Part shown: positions 24,672 to 33,305 of the stretch, piece after piece
Position numbering within the stretch: the stretch's first letter is position 1
Layout of the letters: each line of letters opens with the position of its first letter
Source of the DNA: an uncultured Rhodospirillales bacterium
Lineage (GTDB): Bacteria; Pseudomonadota; Alphaproteobacteria; Kiloniellales; Kiloniellaceae
DNA: 33,482 nt
Reading direction: 5' to 3'
Assembly (NCBI GenBank): GCA_913060675.1
Contig: CAJXUS010000046.1
Coordinates: 1 to 33,482, forward strand
Made by a program: the position numbers and the translations under genes
The notes under the pieces: generated by a model
The model's input: the letters and a program-made list of their open reading frames with translations, nothing else
What the model was told of the DNA's origin: nothing
Database searches by the model: none

Positions 24672-25940
24672 TTAAGAAAGCCAATCTGGCAGAACGTCCT
24701 GTTTAATTAGTGTATCATAATCAACACGTTTGCGCACAACTGCAAACTGATCACCTTTGACCAATATTTCTGGAGCATTCAATCGGGTGTTGTAACTGGA
24801 TGCCATGACAGCGCCATAAGCGCCTGCTGATTCCATGGCGACAAATTCACCGGCCTTAATTTCAGGAAGGGGTCTTTGCTTTGCAAAAGTATCTCCTGAC
24901 TCACAGATCGGACCAACGATGTCACAAGGTGTAAACTCAGCATCCGCAGCAGGTTGGTTCAAGGGTGTGATGTCGTGCCAAGCGTCGTACAACGATGGCC
25001 TGATAAGGTCGTTCATCGCAGCATCTACAATCAGGAAGCGGCGGTTAGTCCCTTCCTTAACATAGATGGTTTCTGTTACCAGTACGCCTGCATTTCCAAC
25101 AAGAAACCGACCTGGTTCAAAAATACATTCCGCATCCAAATCTATCAGGACATCGCTAACCGCTTTCGCGTACTCGCTAAGATCAGGAGGAGTTTCGTCG
25201 TTATATTGGATGCCCAGCCCGCCGCCAAAGTCGATACGTTTTAGGGGCAGACCAGCACTTTTAAGTTCTTTATAAAGCGTGGCCAAACGTTGAAATGCAT
25301 CTTTGAATGGACTGGCGTCAGTCAACTGTGAGCCAATGTGTACTGCGAGGCTTTCTATAGCAATATTTGGCAGAGCTTCTGCCTGCTCTACAAAGCGGCG
25401 TACACTTGGTATATCAATGCCGAACTTGTTCTCAGCTTTACCTGTAGAAATTTTTGCATGCGTTTTAGCATCGACATCGGGGTTGATACGAAAGGCAACG
25501 GGAGCGGTTACGCCAAGTTGTTGGGCAACGCTCGAGAGTGCTTGGAGTTCTGGCAGGGATTCAACATTAAATTGGAGAATACCAGCTTTTAGACCTGCGG
25601 CCATCTCACTGGGCTTTTTGCCAACACCGGCAAAGACAATTTTCTTTGGATCGACACCAGCAGCCAACGCACGGCGAAGTTCACCTTCGGAAACAACGTC
25701 GGCGCCCGCACCTGCCTTGGCAAGAGTTTTGATGACGGATTGATTTGAGTTGGCCTTCAATGCGTAACAAATCGTCCCCTTCACACCTGCGTCTGTAAGA
25801 GCAGTCGCAAAAGAGTTGTAAGCATTTACTATTGCTTGAGTCGAGTAACAAAAGAAGGGTGTCCCCACTTCACGGGCAATCTCTTCCAATGGCAAGTTTT
25901 CTACATGAAGCTTACCGTTACGATATTCAAAGGCACTCAT
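24672..25940 (-). CDS. lysA: diaminopimelate decarboxylase
   Basis: It converts meso-diaminopimelate to L-lysine. The 422-aa fold-type III PLP enzyme has PLP Lys62 (CYALKANSNQSV), the phosphate-binding DFGGGLGIQY, EPGRFLVGNAGVLVT, and the dimer-interface active-site Cys in GPICESGDTFA. MESAGAYGAVMASSYN is near the C-terminus. Length is normal. It follows the LptM-like gene by 2 nt (argH-lptM-lysA order) and is probably cotranscribed with it. Confidence 0.96.
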   Translation of the reverse strand: MSAFEYRNGKLHVENLPLEEIAREVGTPFFCYSTQAIVNAYNSFATALTDAGVKGTICYALKANSNQSVIKTLAKAGAGADVVSEGELRRALAAGVDPKKIVFAGVGKKPSEMAAGLKAGILQFNVESLPELQALSSVAQQLGVTAPVAFRINPDVDAKTHAKISTGKAENKFGIDIPSVRRFVEQAEALPNIAIESLAVHIGSQLTDASPFKDAFQRLATLYKELKSAGLPLKRIDFGGGLGIQYNDETPPDLSEYAKAVSDVLIDLDAECIFEPGRFLVGNAGVLVTETIYVKEGTNRRFLIVDAAMNDLIRPSLYDAWHDITPLNQPAADAEFTPCDIVGPICESGDTFAKQRPLPEIKAGEFVAMESAGAYGAVMASSYNTRLNAPEILVKGDQFAVVRKRVDYDTLIKQDVLPDWLS

Positions 25941-25942
25941 AT

Positions 25943-26230
25943 TTATTGTCCGTAAACCGTCGTCGTTGTCCTGGAGTTCTTACGTATACTAAGACTCTCT
26001 GGGAGAGGATTCTCATCCGGCGTAGCTTCTGCTGATCCGGTTGGCGCATTCGGTGTCACTGCGGGTGGGTAGGGGTATTGTGCAGGGTAATTCCAATCTC
26101 CCCCTGGACGGTCCAAGCTTCCAACCTTACCGCAGGCGACAAGCAGCAAACCTGCGCCTAATATAGTAGCCGTTGCAAGAGATCTTTTCGTAAGAACTTG
26201 TTGTCTCAATACAATCCAAGTATGTTTCAT
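25943..26230 (-). CDS. lptM: LptM-like outer-membrane lipoprotein
   Basis: A 95-aa lipoprotein. A long basic N-region and hydrophobic core end in lipobox LVAC with lipidated Cys33. The mature start [12 protein letters not shown] is followed by a Tyr/Pro-rich stretch (YPAQYPYPP) like LptM (YifL), which assists LptD assembly in E. coli. Its ATG overlaps the argH stop by four bases (ATGA), and lysA follows two bases on, the conserved argH-lptM-lysA arrangement. Assignment as LptM is by motif and synteny; the low-complexity C-terminus is not conserved. Confidence 0.82.
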   Translation of the reverse strand: MKHTWIVLRQQVLTKRSLATATILGAGLLLVACGKVGSLDRPGGDWNYPAQYPYPPAVTPNAPTGSAEATPDENPLPESLSIRKNSRTTTTVYGQ

Positions 26231-27639
26231 GATAAGAACCTCTCTCGGGCAGCTTTCGCCGCGCTTTTTACGTTCTCGGGAGCTGTGCCACCGAAACTTG
26301 TCCGGCTCTGAGCAGACTGTTCAACCGTCAGCACTCTAAATATATCTTGGGTAATGCGCGGCTCGACACTCTGCATTACAGAGAGATCAAGATCACTGAT
26401 GTCACATTTTTTGTCTTCAGCGAGTTTAACGATTGTTCCGGTCACATGGTGTGCATCTCTGAAGGGTAATCCAAGTTCTTTTACGAGCCAATCAGCGAGA
26501 TCAGTGGCTGTTAGGAAGCCATCAGCCGTTGCGGCGTGAAGACGGTCGCGATTGGCAACCATGTCCGTAACCATTCCTGTCATCGCTGTAACACTGAGGA
26601 TCAATGTATCAGCGGCGTCAAATACAGGTTCTTTGTCTTCCTGCATATCCTTGCCGTAAGTAAGAGGCAGGCCCTTCATAACGATGAAAAGGGTGTTCAA
26701 AGATCCGATAACCCGGGCAACCTTGCCACGAATTAGTTCTGCTGCATCCGGGTTCTTTTTTTGCGGCATGATGGAGCTACCAGTGGTGAAGGCGTCGGAT
26801 AGAGTTACAAAGCCAAATCCTTGGGAGCACCAGATAACCAGTTCTTCGGCAAAACGGGACAGATGTACTGCCAGAATTGCACCGGCAGACATGAATTCAA
26901 GAGCATGATCACGGTCAGAAACAGAATCAAGTGAGTTTGCTGTTGGGCGATCAAAGCCAAGCGCCTCAGCTGTCGCGTGACGGTCGATTGGGAAAGACGT
27001 TCCTGCAAGTGCAGCAGCGCCAAGAGGGCACTCGTTCAATCTTTTCCTGCAATCCTTTAGCCGACTACGGTCACGGCCAAACATTTCGACATACGCGAGC
27101 ATATGGTGACCAAATGTCACAGGTTGAGCTGCTTGGAGATGGGTATAACCTGGCATAATTGTGTCGAAATTCTCTTCGGCTTGAACAATCAAAGCTTCGA
27201 TTAGCAAGCCCGTTTGTTTGTCGAGTTCGTCAATCGCGCTACGCACCCAGAGCTTGAAATCCGTTGCTACCTGGTCGTTTCGAGAGCGCGCAGTGTGTAA
27301 GCGTCCGGCGGCATCACCGATAAGTTCCCGCAGCCGATTTTCGATATTCATATGAATATCTTCGAGAGCTGCGGAGAAGATAAACTTGCCGTCTTCAATT
27401 TCTCGCGAAATTGTGTCTAGACCATCAAGGATTGCTTTGCCATCTTCAGAATTGATAATACCTTGTTTAACCAACATGGCACAGTGAGCTTTTGATCCTG
27501 CAATATCTTGTGCGGACATACGCTTGTCGAAGTCGATAGAAGCATTAATCTTCTCCATAACTTCTGCAGGCCCAACAGAAAAACGTCCGCCCCACATTGC
27601 ATTGGCTGTTGTATCACTGGCTGATTTTGGTTTTGACAC
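26227..27639 (-). CDS. argH: argininosuccinate lyase
   Basis: It cleaves argininosuccinate to arginine and fumarate. The 470-aa fumarase-superfamily enzyme shows [54 protein letters not shown] and the signature [12 protein letters not shown]. The GTG at 27639 (after AAAGAGAA) is used; the ATG at 27597 starts right at MWGG and is an alternative. It is first in argH-lptM-lysA and divergent from the tlpA-like gene, with only 49 nt between starts. Confidence 0.96.
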   Translation of the reverse strand: MSKPKSASDTTANAMWGGRFSVGPAEVMEKINASIDFDKRMSAQDIAGSKAHCAMLVKQGIINSEDGKAILDGLDTISREIEDGKFIFSAALEDIHMNIENRLRELIGDAAGRLHTARSRNDQVATDFKLWVRSAIDELDKQTGLLIEALIVQAEENFDTIMPGYTHLQAAQPVTFGHHMLAYVEMFGRDRSRLKDCRKRLNECPLGAAALAGTSFPIDRHATAEALGFDRPTANSLDSVSDRDHALEFMSAGAILAVHLSRFAEELVIWCSQGFGFVTLSDAFTTGSSIMPQKKNPDAAELIRGKVARVIGSLNTLFIVMKGLPLTYGKDMQEDKEPVFDAADTLILSVTAMTGMVTDMVANRDRLHAATADGFLTATDLADWLVKELGLPFRDAHHVTGTIVKLAEDKKCDISDLDLSVMQSVEPRITQDIFRVLTVEQSAQSRTSFGGTAPENVKSAAKAARERFLS

Positions 27640-27688
27640 AGTATTCTCTTTCGTCTTCTCGGTCGTACGACTTTATGGACTTTAAAAT

Positions 27689-28282
27689 ATGATCCAGGTT
27701 AATGCCCATCGGCTTTTCAGTGTAGGTGCTTTCGTACTGCTGATGGCCTTATCTTTTTTGGCGATAACACTCTCATCAGGCAGTGTGCGTGCAGAAACTT
27801 CTGAAAAACCGCCTCTTGAAGGGCGACTCGAAGGGAACTTTACTCTTTTCGATCCTCCTGTTCCAGTGCCGATCGACAGCTTTCAAGCAGAAGAAGGTCA
27901 GTTGATGTCTCTTCGAGACCTCGAAGGGCAAGTTTTGCTTGTGAATTTTTGGGCTACATGGTGTGCGCCATGTGTAAAAGAGATGCCCGATCTTGATAAG
28001 CTGCAAGCCGAAGCCGGGAGTGATTTGTTTAGAGTGATCACGCTATCTGAGGACAGAGCGGGACTTAAAAAGATTCTGCCTTTCTTTGAAAAGCAAAAAT
28101 TGAAAAACCTTCCTGCTTATGTTGATGTAAAGGGGCGTGTGTCCAGAGCATTTGGATTAAGGGGGTTGCCCTCGACCTATCTCGTAGACAAACAGGGAAT
28201 GATTGTCGGTGCCCTCATCGGCCCCTTTGAGTGGGATGCCCCAGAAGTGAAGGCTTTGATTAAGTTTTACACTGATTTGTAA
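27689..28282 (+). CDS. TlpA-like periplasmic thiol-disulfide protein
   Basis: A 197-aa thioredoxin-fold protein. An N-terminal signal/anchor (about 9-33) ends near VRAETS, so the protein is periplasmic. The active site is WCAPC (Trp91, Cys92, Cys95), with cis-Pro in GLPST and a TlpA/ResA-type insertion. It is divergent from argH, a conserved pairing in alphaproteobacteria. Family members reduce disulfides for cytochrome oxidase or cytochrome c maturation; the specific partner is not evident. A strong terminator follows. Confidence 0.92.
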   Translation: MIQVNAHRLFSVGAFVLLMALSFLAITLSSGSVRAETSEKPPLEGRLEGNFTLFDPPVPVPIDSFQAEEGQLMSLRDLEGQVLLVNFWATWCAPCVKEMPDLDKLQAEAGSDLFRVITLSEDRAGLKKILPFFEKQKLKNLPAYVDVKGRVSRAFGLRGLPSTYLVDKQGMIVGALIGPFEWDAPEVKALIKFYTDL

Positions 28283-28298
28283 AAAATATTTTGATACG

Positions 28299-28338
28299 AA
28301 AAGAGCTATGCAATTCTCTCACTGCATAGCTCTTTTTT
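28299..28338. terminator. intrinsic terminator between tlpA-like and hbd genes
   Basis: A perfect 14-bp stem (28299-28312 with 28323-28336), a 10-nt loop, and a T run to 28338. The A-rich left flank lets it work for the convergent dehydrogenase gene too. Confidence 0.88.
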
Positions 28339-28372
28339 ATTGAATAACAGGTGCCTAATTGAAGGCTGGTCT

Positions 28373-29266
28373 TTACCGTGTTGGGACAGGTGTGTCGCCA
28401 CCGTAGTCGTAGAAGCCACGGCCCGCTTTTTTACCAACCCAGCCAGCTTCTACATATTTCACAAGTAGAGGGCACGGACGGTATTTTGTGTCAGCAAGGC
28501 CTTCGTAGAGGACAGACATAATGGCCAAGCACGTATCGAGACCAATAAAGTCAGCGAGTTCAAGCGGCCCCATAGGATGGTTTGCGCCAAGCCGCATTGC
28601 AGTATCGATTGAATCAACGGTACCAACACCTTCGTAGAGAGTGTAAACGGCTTCGTTAATCATCGGCAGCAAGATGCGGTTGACGATAAAGGCGGGAAAG
28701 TCTTCGGACGAAGCTGAAGTCTTACCCAGCTTGTGTGTCATTTGTTTGATAGCTTGGTAGGTTGGCTCTTCTGTCGCGATACCGCGAATTAACTCGACCA
28801 ATTGCATAACAGGAACCGGGTTCATGAAATGCATACCCATGAACTGTCCTGGGCGGCTTGTTACCGCAGCGAGACGTGTGATCGAAATAGAAGAGGTATT
28901 GGAGCAGAGAATGGTCTCGGGCTTTAGCAGAGGACAAACCTTGCGAAAGATATCTTTTTTAATTTCTTCGTTTTCAGTTGCAGCTTCAATGACGACATCA
29001 CATTGATTAAGACTTCCGAGCTCTTGAGAATTTGTGATTCTACCTAGCGCGGCGTCGACATCAGCTTCTGAAATTTTACCTTTAGAAGATTGACGATGCA
29101 TATATTTTTTGATCGTAGCGAGTGCAGTGTCTAGTTGCTCTTGGCTGACATCGACCATGCGCACATCAAAGCCAGCAAGAGAACTTACGTGTGCAATCCC
29201 GCTACCCATCTGCCCTGCGCCAATAATGCCTACGGATTTAATTTCCTGAATCGTCATACTCTTCAT
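28373..29266 (-). CDS. hbd: 3-hydroxybutyryl-CoA dehydrogenase
   Basis: An NAD(P)-dependent oxidoreductase interconverting acetoacetyl-CoA and (S)-3-hydroxybutyryl-CoA. It has 297 aa: the Rossmann motif IIGAGQMGSG (14-23), NTSSISIT, catalytic His in MGMHFMNPVPVM, FIVNRILLPMINEAV, and HPMGPLELADFIGLD. ATG 29266 has GGAAAGG close by; ATG 29257 is possible. It sits downstream of etfBA behind a terminator. Its (S)-specific chemistry complements the (R)-specific phaB, linking storage and beta-oxidation. Confidence 0.95.
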   Translation of the reverse strand: MKSMTIQEIKSVGIIGAGQMGSGIAHVSSLAGFDVRMVDVSQEQLDTALATIKKYMHRQSSKGKISEADVDAALGRITNSQELGSLNQCDVVIEAATENEEIKKDIFRKVCPLLKPETILCSNTSSISITRLAAVTSRPGQFMGMHFMNPVPVMQLVELIRGIATEEPTYQAIKQMTHKLGKTSASSEDFPAFIVNRILLPMINEAVYTLYEGVGTVDSIDTAMRLGANHPMGPLELADFIGLDTCLAIMSVLYEGLADTKYRPCPLLVKYVEAGWVGKKAGRGFYDYGGDTPVPTR

Positions 29267-29292
29267 GAGCCTTTCCGCTACTTCTGAAATCT

Positions 29293-29326
29293 AAAACAAG
29301 ACGCTATCATATTTGATAGCGTCTTG
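29293..29326 (-). terminator. intrinsic terminator after etfA
   Basis: A perfect 13-bp stem (29297-29309 with 29314-29326) with a 4-nt loop is followed on the minus strand by TTTTAG. It lies between etfA and hbd, so hbd likely depends on read-through or its own promoter. Confidence 0.85.
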
Positions 29327-29392
29327 CCTTAGGATATTAATGCAGAGCGATTTTTGGATATTCAAGCCATAAAGACCAGATCGAAAAATCGA

Positions 29393-30325
29393 CTACCCGA
29401 GTTCTTTTTCAAGCTCAGGAATCGCATCGAATAGATCCGCGACCAAGCCATAATCGGCAACTTGGAAAATCGGAGCTTCTTCGTCTTTGTTGATTGCCAC
29501 GATGACTTTTGAATCTTTCATCCCGGCCAAGTGCTGGATCGCACCTGAGATGCCTACAGCAATGTAGAGATCAGGAGCGACAACTTTACCTGTTTGACCA
29601 ACTTGGTAGTCGTTTGGAACGTAACCAGCATCAACTGCAGCACGTGAAGCGCCAACGGCAGCACCGAGCTTGTCTGCAACGCGTTCGAGCATGGCGAAGT
29701 TTTCGCCGTTCTGCATGCCACGACCACCTGAAATAACCACACCAGCAGTTGTTAGTTCTGGGCGCTCAGATTTTGTGAGTTCCTGGCCAACAAATGAAGA
29801 TAGGCCAGCATCGCCAGTTGCACCAACGCTCTCGACTGCTGCTGAACCACCTTCTTCCGCGGCTGCATCAAATGCGGTGCCACGAACGGTGATGAGCTTA
29901 ATTGCATCAGAAGACTGCACCGTTGCGAGTGCGTTACCTGCATAAATCGGGCGAACAAACGTATCCGCAGATTCAATGGCAGAAATCTCTGAGATCTGTT
30001 GAACATCAAGAAGAGCAGACGCACGTGGCAAAATATTTTTACCATAAGTCGTCGCCGGGGCGAGGACGTGGCTATAACCTGAAGCAAGCTTCACGATTAA
30101 AGGCGCGATATTTTCTGCAACGTCCTGAGCATATTCAGCACCGTTAGATACGAGTACTTTGGAAACACCTGCAATTTTTGCAGCTGCTTCACCAGCAGCG
30201 GCACAATCAGAGCCCGCTACGAGGACATGAACATCGCCACCGAGCTGTGATGCAGCAGTAACAACGTTAAGAGTAGCAGGCTTGATGCTTGCATTGTCAT
30301 GTTCGGCGATAACAAGAATAGACAT
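29393..30325 (-). CDS. etfA: electron transfer flavoprotein alpha subunit
   Basis: The FAD-binding large subunit of ETF, which carries electrons from acyl-CoA dehydrogenases to ETF-ubiquinone oxidoreductase. It has 310 aa with the FAD site in the C-terminal half: [33 protein letters not shown], and [19 protein letters not shown] ending with [17 protein letters not shown]. The ATG is 2 nt after the etfB stop. Confidence 0.97.
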   Translation of the reverse strand: MSILVIAEHDNASIKPATLNVVTAASQLGGDVHVLVAGSDCAAAGEAAAKIAGVSKVLVSNGAEYAQDVAENIAPLIVKLASGYSHVLAPATTYGKNILPRASALLDVQQISEISAIESADTFVRPIYAGNALATVQSSDAIKLITVRGTAFDAAAEEGGSAAVESVGATGDAGLSSFVGQELTKSERPELTTAGVVISGGRGMQNGENFAMLERVADKLGAAVGASRAAVDAGYVPNDYQVGQTGKVVAPDLYIAVGISGAIQHLAGMKDSKVIVAINKDEEAPIFQVADYGLVADLFDAIPELEKELG

Positions 30326-30327
30326 CG

Positions 30328-31077
30328 TTAGATCACCTTTGCTTCGTTTTTCAGTTTTTCAACAAGCTCGGCAACGGAGCCAACGATTACACCTGCGTCA
30401 CGTGCAGGTGGTTCAGTAACTTTAACCGTTGTTACACGCGGAGTTACATCAACACCAAGATCTGCTGGGTTCGTCGCATCGATTGGCTTTTTCTTTGCCT
30501 TCATAATGTTTGGCAAAGACGCATAACGAGGCTCGTTCAAACGAAGGTCAACAGTCAACACGGATGGCAGAGGTAGGCTTACATTTTGGAGGCCGCCATC
30601 TACTTCACGGGTGATTTTCAGTTTGTCGCCATCCTGCTCAACAGCAGAGATGAAGGTACCTTGAGACCAACCCAGAAGGGCAGAAAGCATCTGGCCCGTC
30701 TGGTTGTTATCACCATCGATGGCTTGTTTGCCAAGAATAACAAGACCAGGCTCTTCGTTGCCAACAACAGCTTTTAACAGCTTGGCAATTGCGAGAGGCT
30801 GAAGCTCTTCATCACTTTGGATATGTATGCCGCGGTCAGCACCCATAGCGAGGCCGGTGCGTAATGTTTCTTGTGTCTGAGTTGGACCAGCTGAAACAAC
30901 AATAACTTCACTGGCAATGCCAGCTTCTTTCATGCGTACAGCTTGCTCTACAGCAATTTCACAGAAGGGGTTCATCGCCATCTTGACGTTGGTTAACTCA
31001 ACGCCTGTTTGGTCGGACTTAACCCGAACCTGCACGTTCGCGTCAATGACGCGTTTGATCGGGACGAGTACTTTCAT
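30328..31077 (-). CDS. etfB: electron transfer flavoprotein beta subunit
   Basis: The AMP-binding small subunit of ETF, 249 aa. [17 protein letters not shown] opens it. [29 protein letters not shown] and the signature/recognition loop [20 protein letters not shown] follow. It precedes etfA with essentially no gap, so equimolar coupled synthesis is expected. A bulged hairpin lies 34-69 nt upstream in its leader. Confidence 0.97.
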   Translation of the reverse strand: MKVLVPIKRVIDANVQVRVKSDQTGVELTNVKMAMNPFCEIAVEQAVRMKEAGIASEVIVVSAGPTQTQETLRTGLAMGADRGIHIQSDEELQPLAIAKLLKAVVGNEEPGLVILGKQAIDGDNNQTGQMLSALLGWSQGTFISAVEQDGDKLKITREVDGGLQNVSLPLPSVLTVDLRLNEPRYASLPNIMKAKKKPIDATNPADLGVDVTPRVTTVKVTEPPARDAGVIVGSVAELVEKLKNEAKVI

Positions 31078-31110
31078 CGAGAAGTATCCTTAATATTCGC
31101 GCTTTTCCTA

Positions 31111-31146
31111 AGTAGATTTATGGGAATCTAAATTCCCTAAATCTAC
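31111..31146 (-). repeat. bulged inverted repeat upstream of etfB
   Basis: AGTAGATTTA-T-GGGAA (31111-31126) pairs with TTCCCTAAATCTACT (31133-31146 region) through about 15 bp with one bulged T and a 6-nt loop. It lies in the leader of etfB or at its promoter. It has no T run in the minus direction, so an operator or 5'-UTR stem is more likely than a terminator. Confidence 0.6.
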
Positions 31147-31226
31147 TCTCTAACAGCCAGTCGCCGGGAACTTTAGGCTCGCCGACATACACTGTCAATG
31201 ATCGCCTGATTAGTTTCTTAGGGCGA

Positions 31227-31790
31227 TCATCGGTTTGCCCCGGGTATCCAGAGCACGTCCTGGGCGCCATTGTCATTAACGTGACGCGCCAGAACAAAAA
31301 ACAAGTCTGAAAGGCGGTTGATATACCGCAGCCCTTCAGGGTTAATATCTTCCTCTTGCACCAAAGCCGAAATCAGGCGCTCAGCACGTCTGGAAACGGT
31401 GCGAGCTTGGTGTAAAAAGGCAGCGGAGGCAGAACCTCCTGGTAATATAAAAGACTTTAGCGGCGCTAGATCTGCATTGATCTCATCTATTTCGCGCTCC
31501 AACCTTTCAACCTGTTCTGCTGAAATACGCAGCGGTGGAAATTTGGGATCTTCTTCTTCGGGGCAGCAAAGATCTGCGCCGAGATCAAAGAGATCGTTCT
31601 GGATACGAGAAAGCATATCATCAACGCCAGCTTCGCTATGAAGTCTTACCAGTCCAACAATAGCGTTGGTTTCGTCGACAGTACCGTAGGCTTCGACACG
31701 TAAGTCGTGCTTGTCGACACGCTTGCCTGACCCCAAAGAGGTTTTCCCCTTGTCGCCGCCTCGGGTATATATTTTTGTCAACTGAACCAT
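31227..31790 (-). CDS. cob(I)alamin adenosyltransferase, PduO type
   Basis: It transfers adenosyl from ATP to cob(I)alamin to form adenosylcobalamin. The 187-aa helical bundle shows IYTRGGDKGKTSLGSGKRV (ATP loop), VEAYGTVDETNA, FILPGGSASAAFLHQARTVSRRAER and INRLSDLFFVLARHV. ATG 31790 has GGAG 10 nt upstream; a longer frame to 31871 adds a non-conserved hydrophobic leader. Its AdoCbl would serve enzymes such as methylmalonyl-CoA mutase, in keeping with the acyl-CoA genes nearby. Confidence 0.94.
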   Translation of the reverse strand: MVQLTKIYTRGGDKGKTSLGSGKRVDKHDLRVEAYGTVDETNAIVGLVRLHSEAGVDDMLSRIQNDLFDLGADLCCPEEEDPKFPPLRISAEQVERLEREIDEINADLAPLKSFILPGGSASAAFLHQARTVSRRAERLISALVQEEDINPEGLRYINRLSDLFFVLARHVNDNGAQDVLWIPGANR

Positions 31791-31943
31791 AAAAGCTAAC
31801 TCCGTATAGCTGTAGTAGCCTTTCATCCTAACCAAATTCTTGATTACGTTAAGCAACAATACCCTAAGCAACAGTTAGGTTTATATCACCGTAGCGACTG
31901 ACTTTTGATGAATTTGGCTGAAAAGCATAGAGGTTTCAAAATT

Positions 31944-32141
31944 TCAGGCGCTTTTGGCCCAAAACGCGATCATAAATATGACCAAAGCTACGCCTTGAGC
32001 AATGACTCGGTAGCGCATGAAGCGGTTGGCATTCTTCATATTGTAGTCACCGCCGCGAGCCATAGTGATCAGTCCTGTGAAAAGAATAATCAATACCGTG
32101 GCGAGGGAGAGAACAATAAGAATGTTGAGGAAGCTGTCCAT
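31944..32141 (-). CDS. twin-transmembrane (HIG1-like) small protein
   Basis: A 65-aa protein with two hydrophobic helices (about 4-27 and 47-63) joined by a short loop, ARGGDYNMKNANRFMRYRVIAQ. This resembles the HIG1-type Q/N..MRxRxxxQ motif of alphaproteobacterial twin-transmembrane proteins. Such genes are commonly adjacent to the cobalamin adenosyltransferase and etfBA. Function is unproven; HIG1 relatives associate with respiratory complexes. Confidence 0.82.
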   Translation of the reverse strand: MDSFLNILIVLSLATVLIILFTGLITMARGGDYNMKNANRFMRYRVIAQGVALVIFMIAFWAKSA

Positions 32142-32311
32142 AATTTAATAAACTCGAGTGATAAGGCTGAGCCTGTCGGTTTTGCAAAATGCTACTGTGC
32201 ATCATCGCGCATTCTCTGCTTACTGAAAACGACAAAATTAAAATCATAAATTTCTATTTTGTCTCAGTGGAGTGCCGAACTCCCTTGTACAAATAGAACA
32301 GTTTGTAACGC

Positions 32312-33166
32312 TCATATTTTTTGACGGTGCATCCCTTCAGCAAGGGCAATATAATCTGGGCAATCAGGTGTGATATAGCCTTCACGTATTAAAAGGTGAA
32401 TGCTGGCGAGGCTCACGTTGAATTTGAAATCATCGGTATGTGTAATGCGTTCTATAACTTGCTCAATGGGCCAAAGATAAAACTCGTCTACTTCTCCATC
32501 GGTGTTTTGAGGTGTAAAGTCTTCTGGCAGATATAGGTCATAGGTGAAAAGAACGTCATTACGTAAGCCATCATCTCTCTCGCACCGATAAGACAATAAT
32601 CCCGTTGGTTTTGCTTGTTGAGCTAATGCCGCGGGGATATTGGCTTCTTCAGCAGCTTCTTTGATGAGGTTCTCTCGTATACTCAATCCAAAAGGGTGCC
32701 CGCCCGCCACAATATGATCGAGCTTGCCTGGAGCATTGGGTTTGTCCATTGAGCGTTTCCCAACCCAGACCTTCAGCCCTTGATCAGTTTTAACCAGGCC
32801 GTTTACATGAACGCCGTAGCCGCGAATTCCAAAATACCCAGAAGCACCTCTATCCAACTTCATTACGGGAGCTTGTCCCCAATGATTGGTGATTGCGTAG
32901 TACTCACCACGCCAGCGTGAGATAGAGCCAGCTTCGACAAGTTTTTTGATGACGGTTTCTACTGCAGTCGTACGATCATCAAAAGTGATTAGCTTGTCTG
33001 ATAACTTGACGTGGTTATCTGTGATTTCGAAGACGTTTGAAAAGTCGCGAAGCTTGATTGAGAAATCATGTGTGACGTGGCCGTAGATTTCTGCGCCAAT
33101 CATAAAGGGTCGGTAATTCTCTGGATGCCAATGGTGACAGGTCTGTATTCGGTCCAACAATGCCAT
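32312..33166 (-). CDS. DUF4743-NUDIX hydrolase
   Basis: A 284-aa protein with an N-terminal DUF4743 region (about 1-110) and a C-terminal NUDIX domain (about 112-265) like those attached to thiamine pyrophosphokinase Tnr3 in yeast. The NUDIX box region is GGHPFGLSIRENLIKEAAEEANI, with Lys where the consensus has Arg (REUxEE). Flanking family motifs are GYFGIRGYGVHVNG, KLDHIVAGG and RNDVLFTYDLYLP. Relatives hydrolyse damaged thiamine diphosphates; that substrate is possible but unproven here. A second inverted repeat lies 32-59 nt upstream. Confidence 0.9.
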   Translation of the reverse strand: MALLDRIQTCHHWHPENYRPFMIGAEIYGHVTHDFSIKLRDFSNVFEITDNHVKLSDKLITFDDRTTAVETVIKKLVEAGSISRWRGEYYAITNHWGQAPVMKLDRGASGYFGIRGYGVHVNGLVKTDQGLKVWVGKRSMDKPNAPGKLDHIVAGGHPFGLSIRENLIKEAAEEANIPAALAQQAKPTGLLSYRCERDDGLRNDVLFTYDLYLPEDFTPQNTDGEVDEFYLWPIEQVIERITHTDDFKFNVSLASIHLLIREGYITPDCPDYIALAEGMHRQKI

Positions 33167-33197
33167 TGGGTGCTCCTGTGAATATGTATTTTCATAT

Positions 33198-33225
33198 ATT
33201 GCGATGCTAAGCGTTACATCGCAAT
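33198..33225. repeat. 9-bp inverted repeat upstream of the NUDIX gene
   Basis: ATTGCGATG (33198-33206) pairs with CATCGCAAT (33217-33225); inner TAA/TTA can extend it. It sits 31 nt upstream of the NUDIX start codon and could be an operator or a leader hairpin. Confidence 0.55.
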
Positions 33226-33305
33226 TTCAAAAATATCAATTTTTGAGATTATCAGCGTCGGAACTAATGGGCGTGTGAAAGTGGCGAGCTTAAAGAAATG
33301 TATTT

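Noticed and set aside
24655..24682. Hairpin GGCTTTCT/AGAAAGCC at the end of lysA as terminator
   Set aside because: It overlaps the last codons of lysA and has no T run on the minus strand.
25303..25743. 146-aa open frame antisense to lysA
   Set aside because: Shadow of a well-conserved lysA reading frame with no motif of its own.
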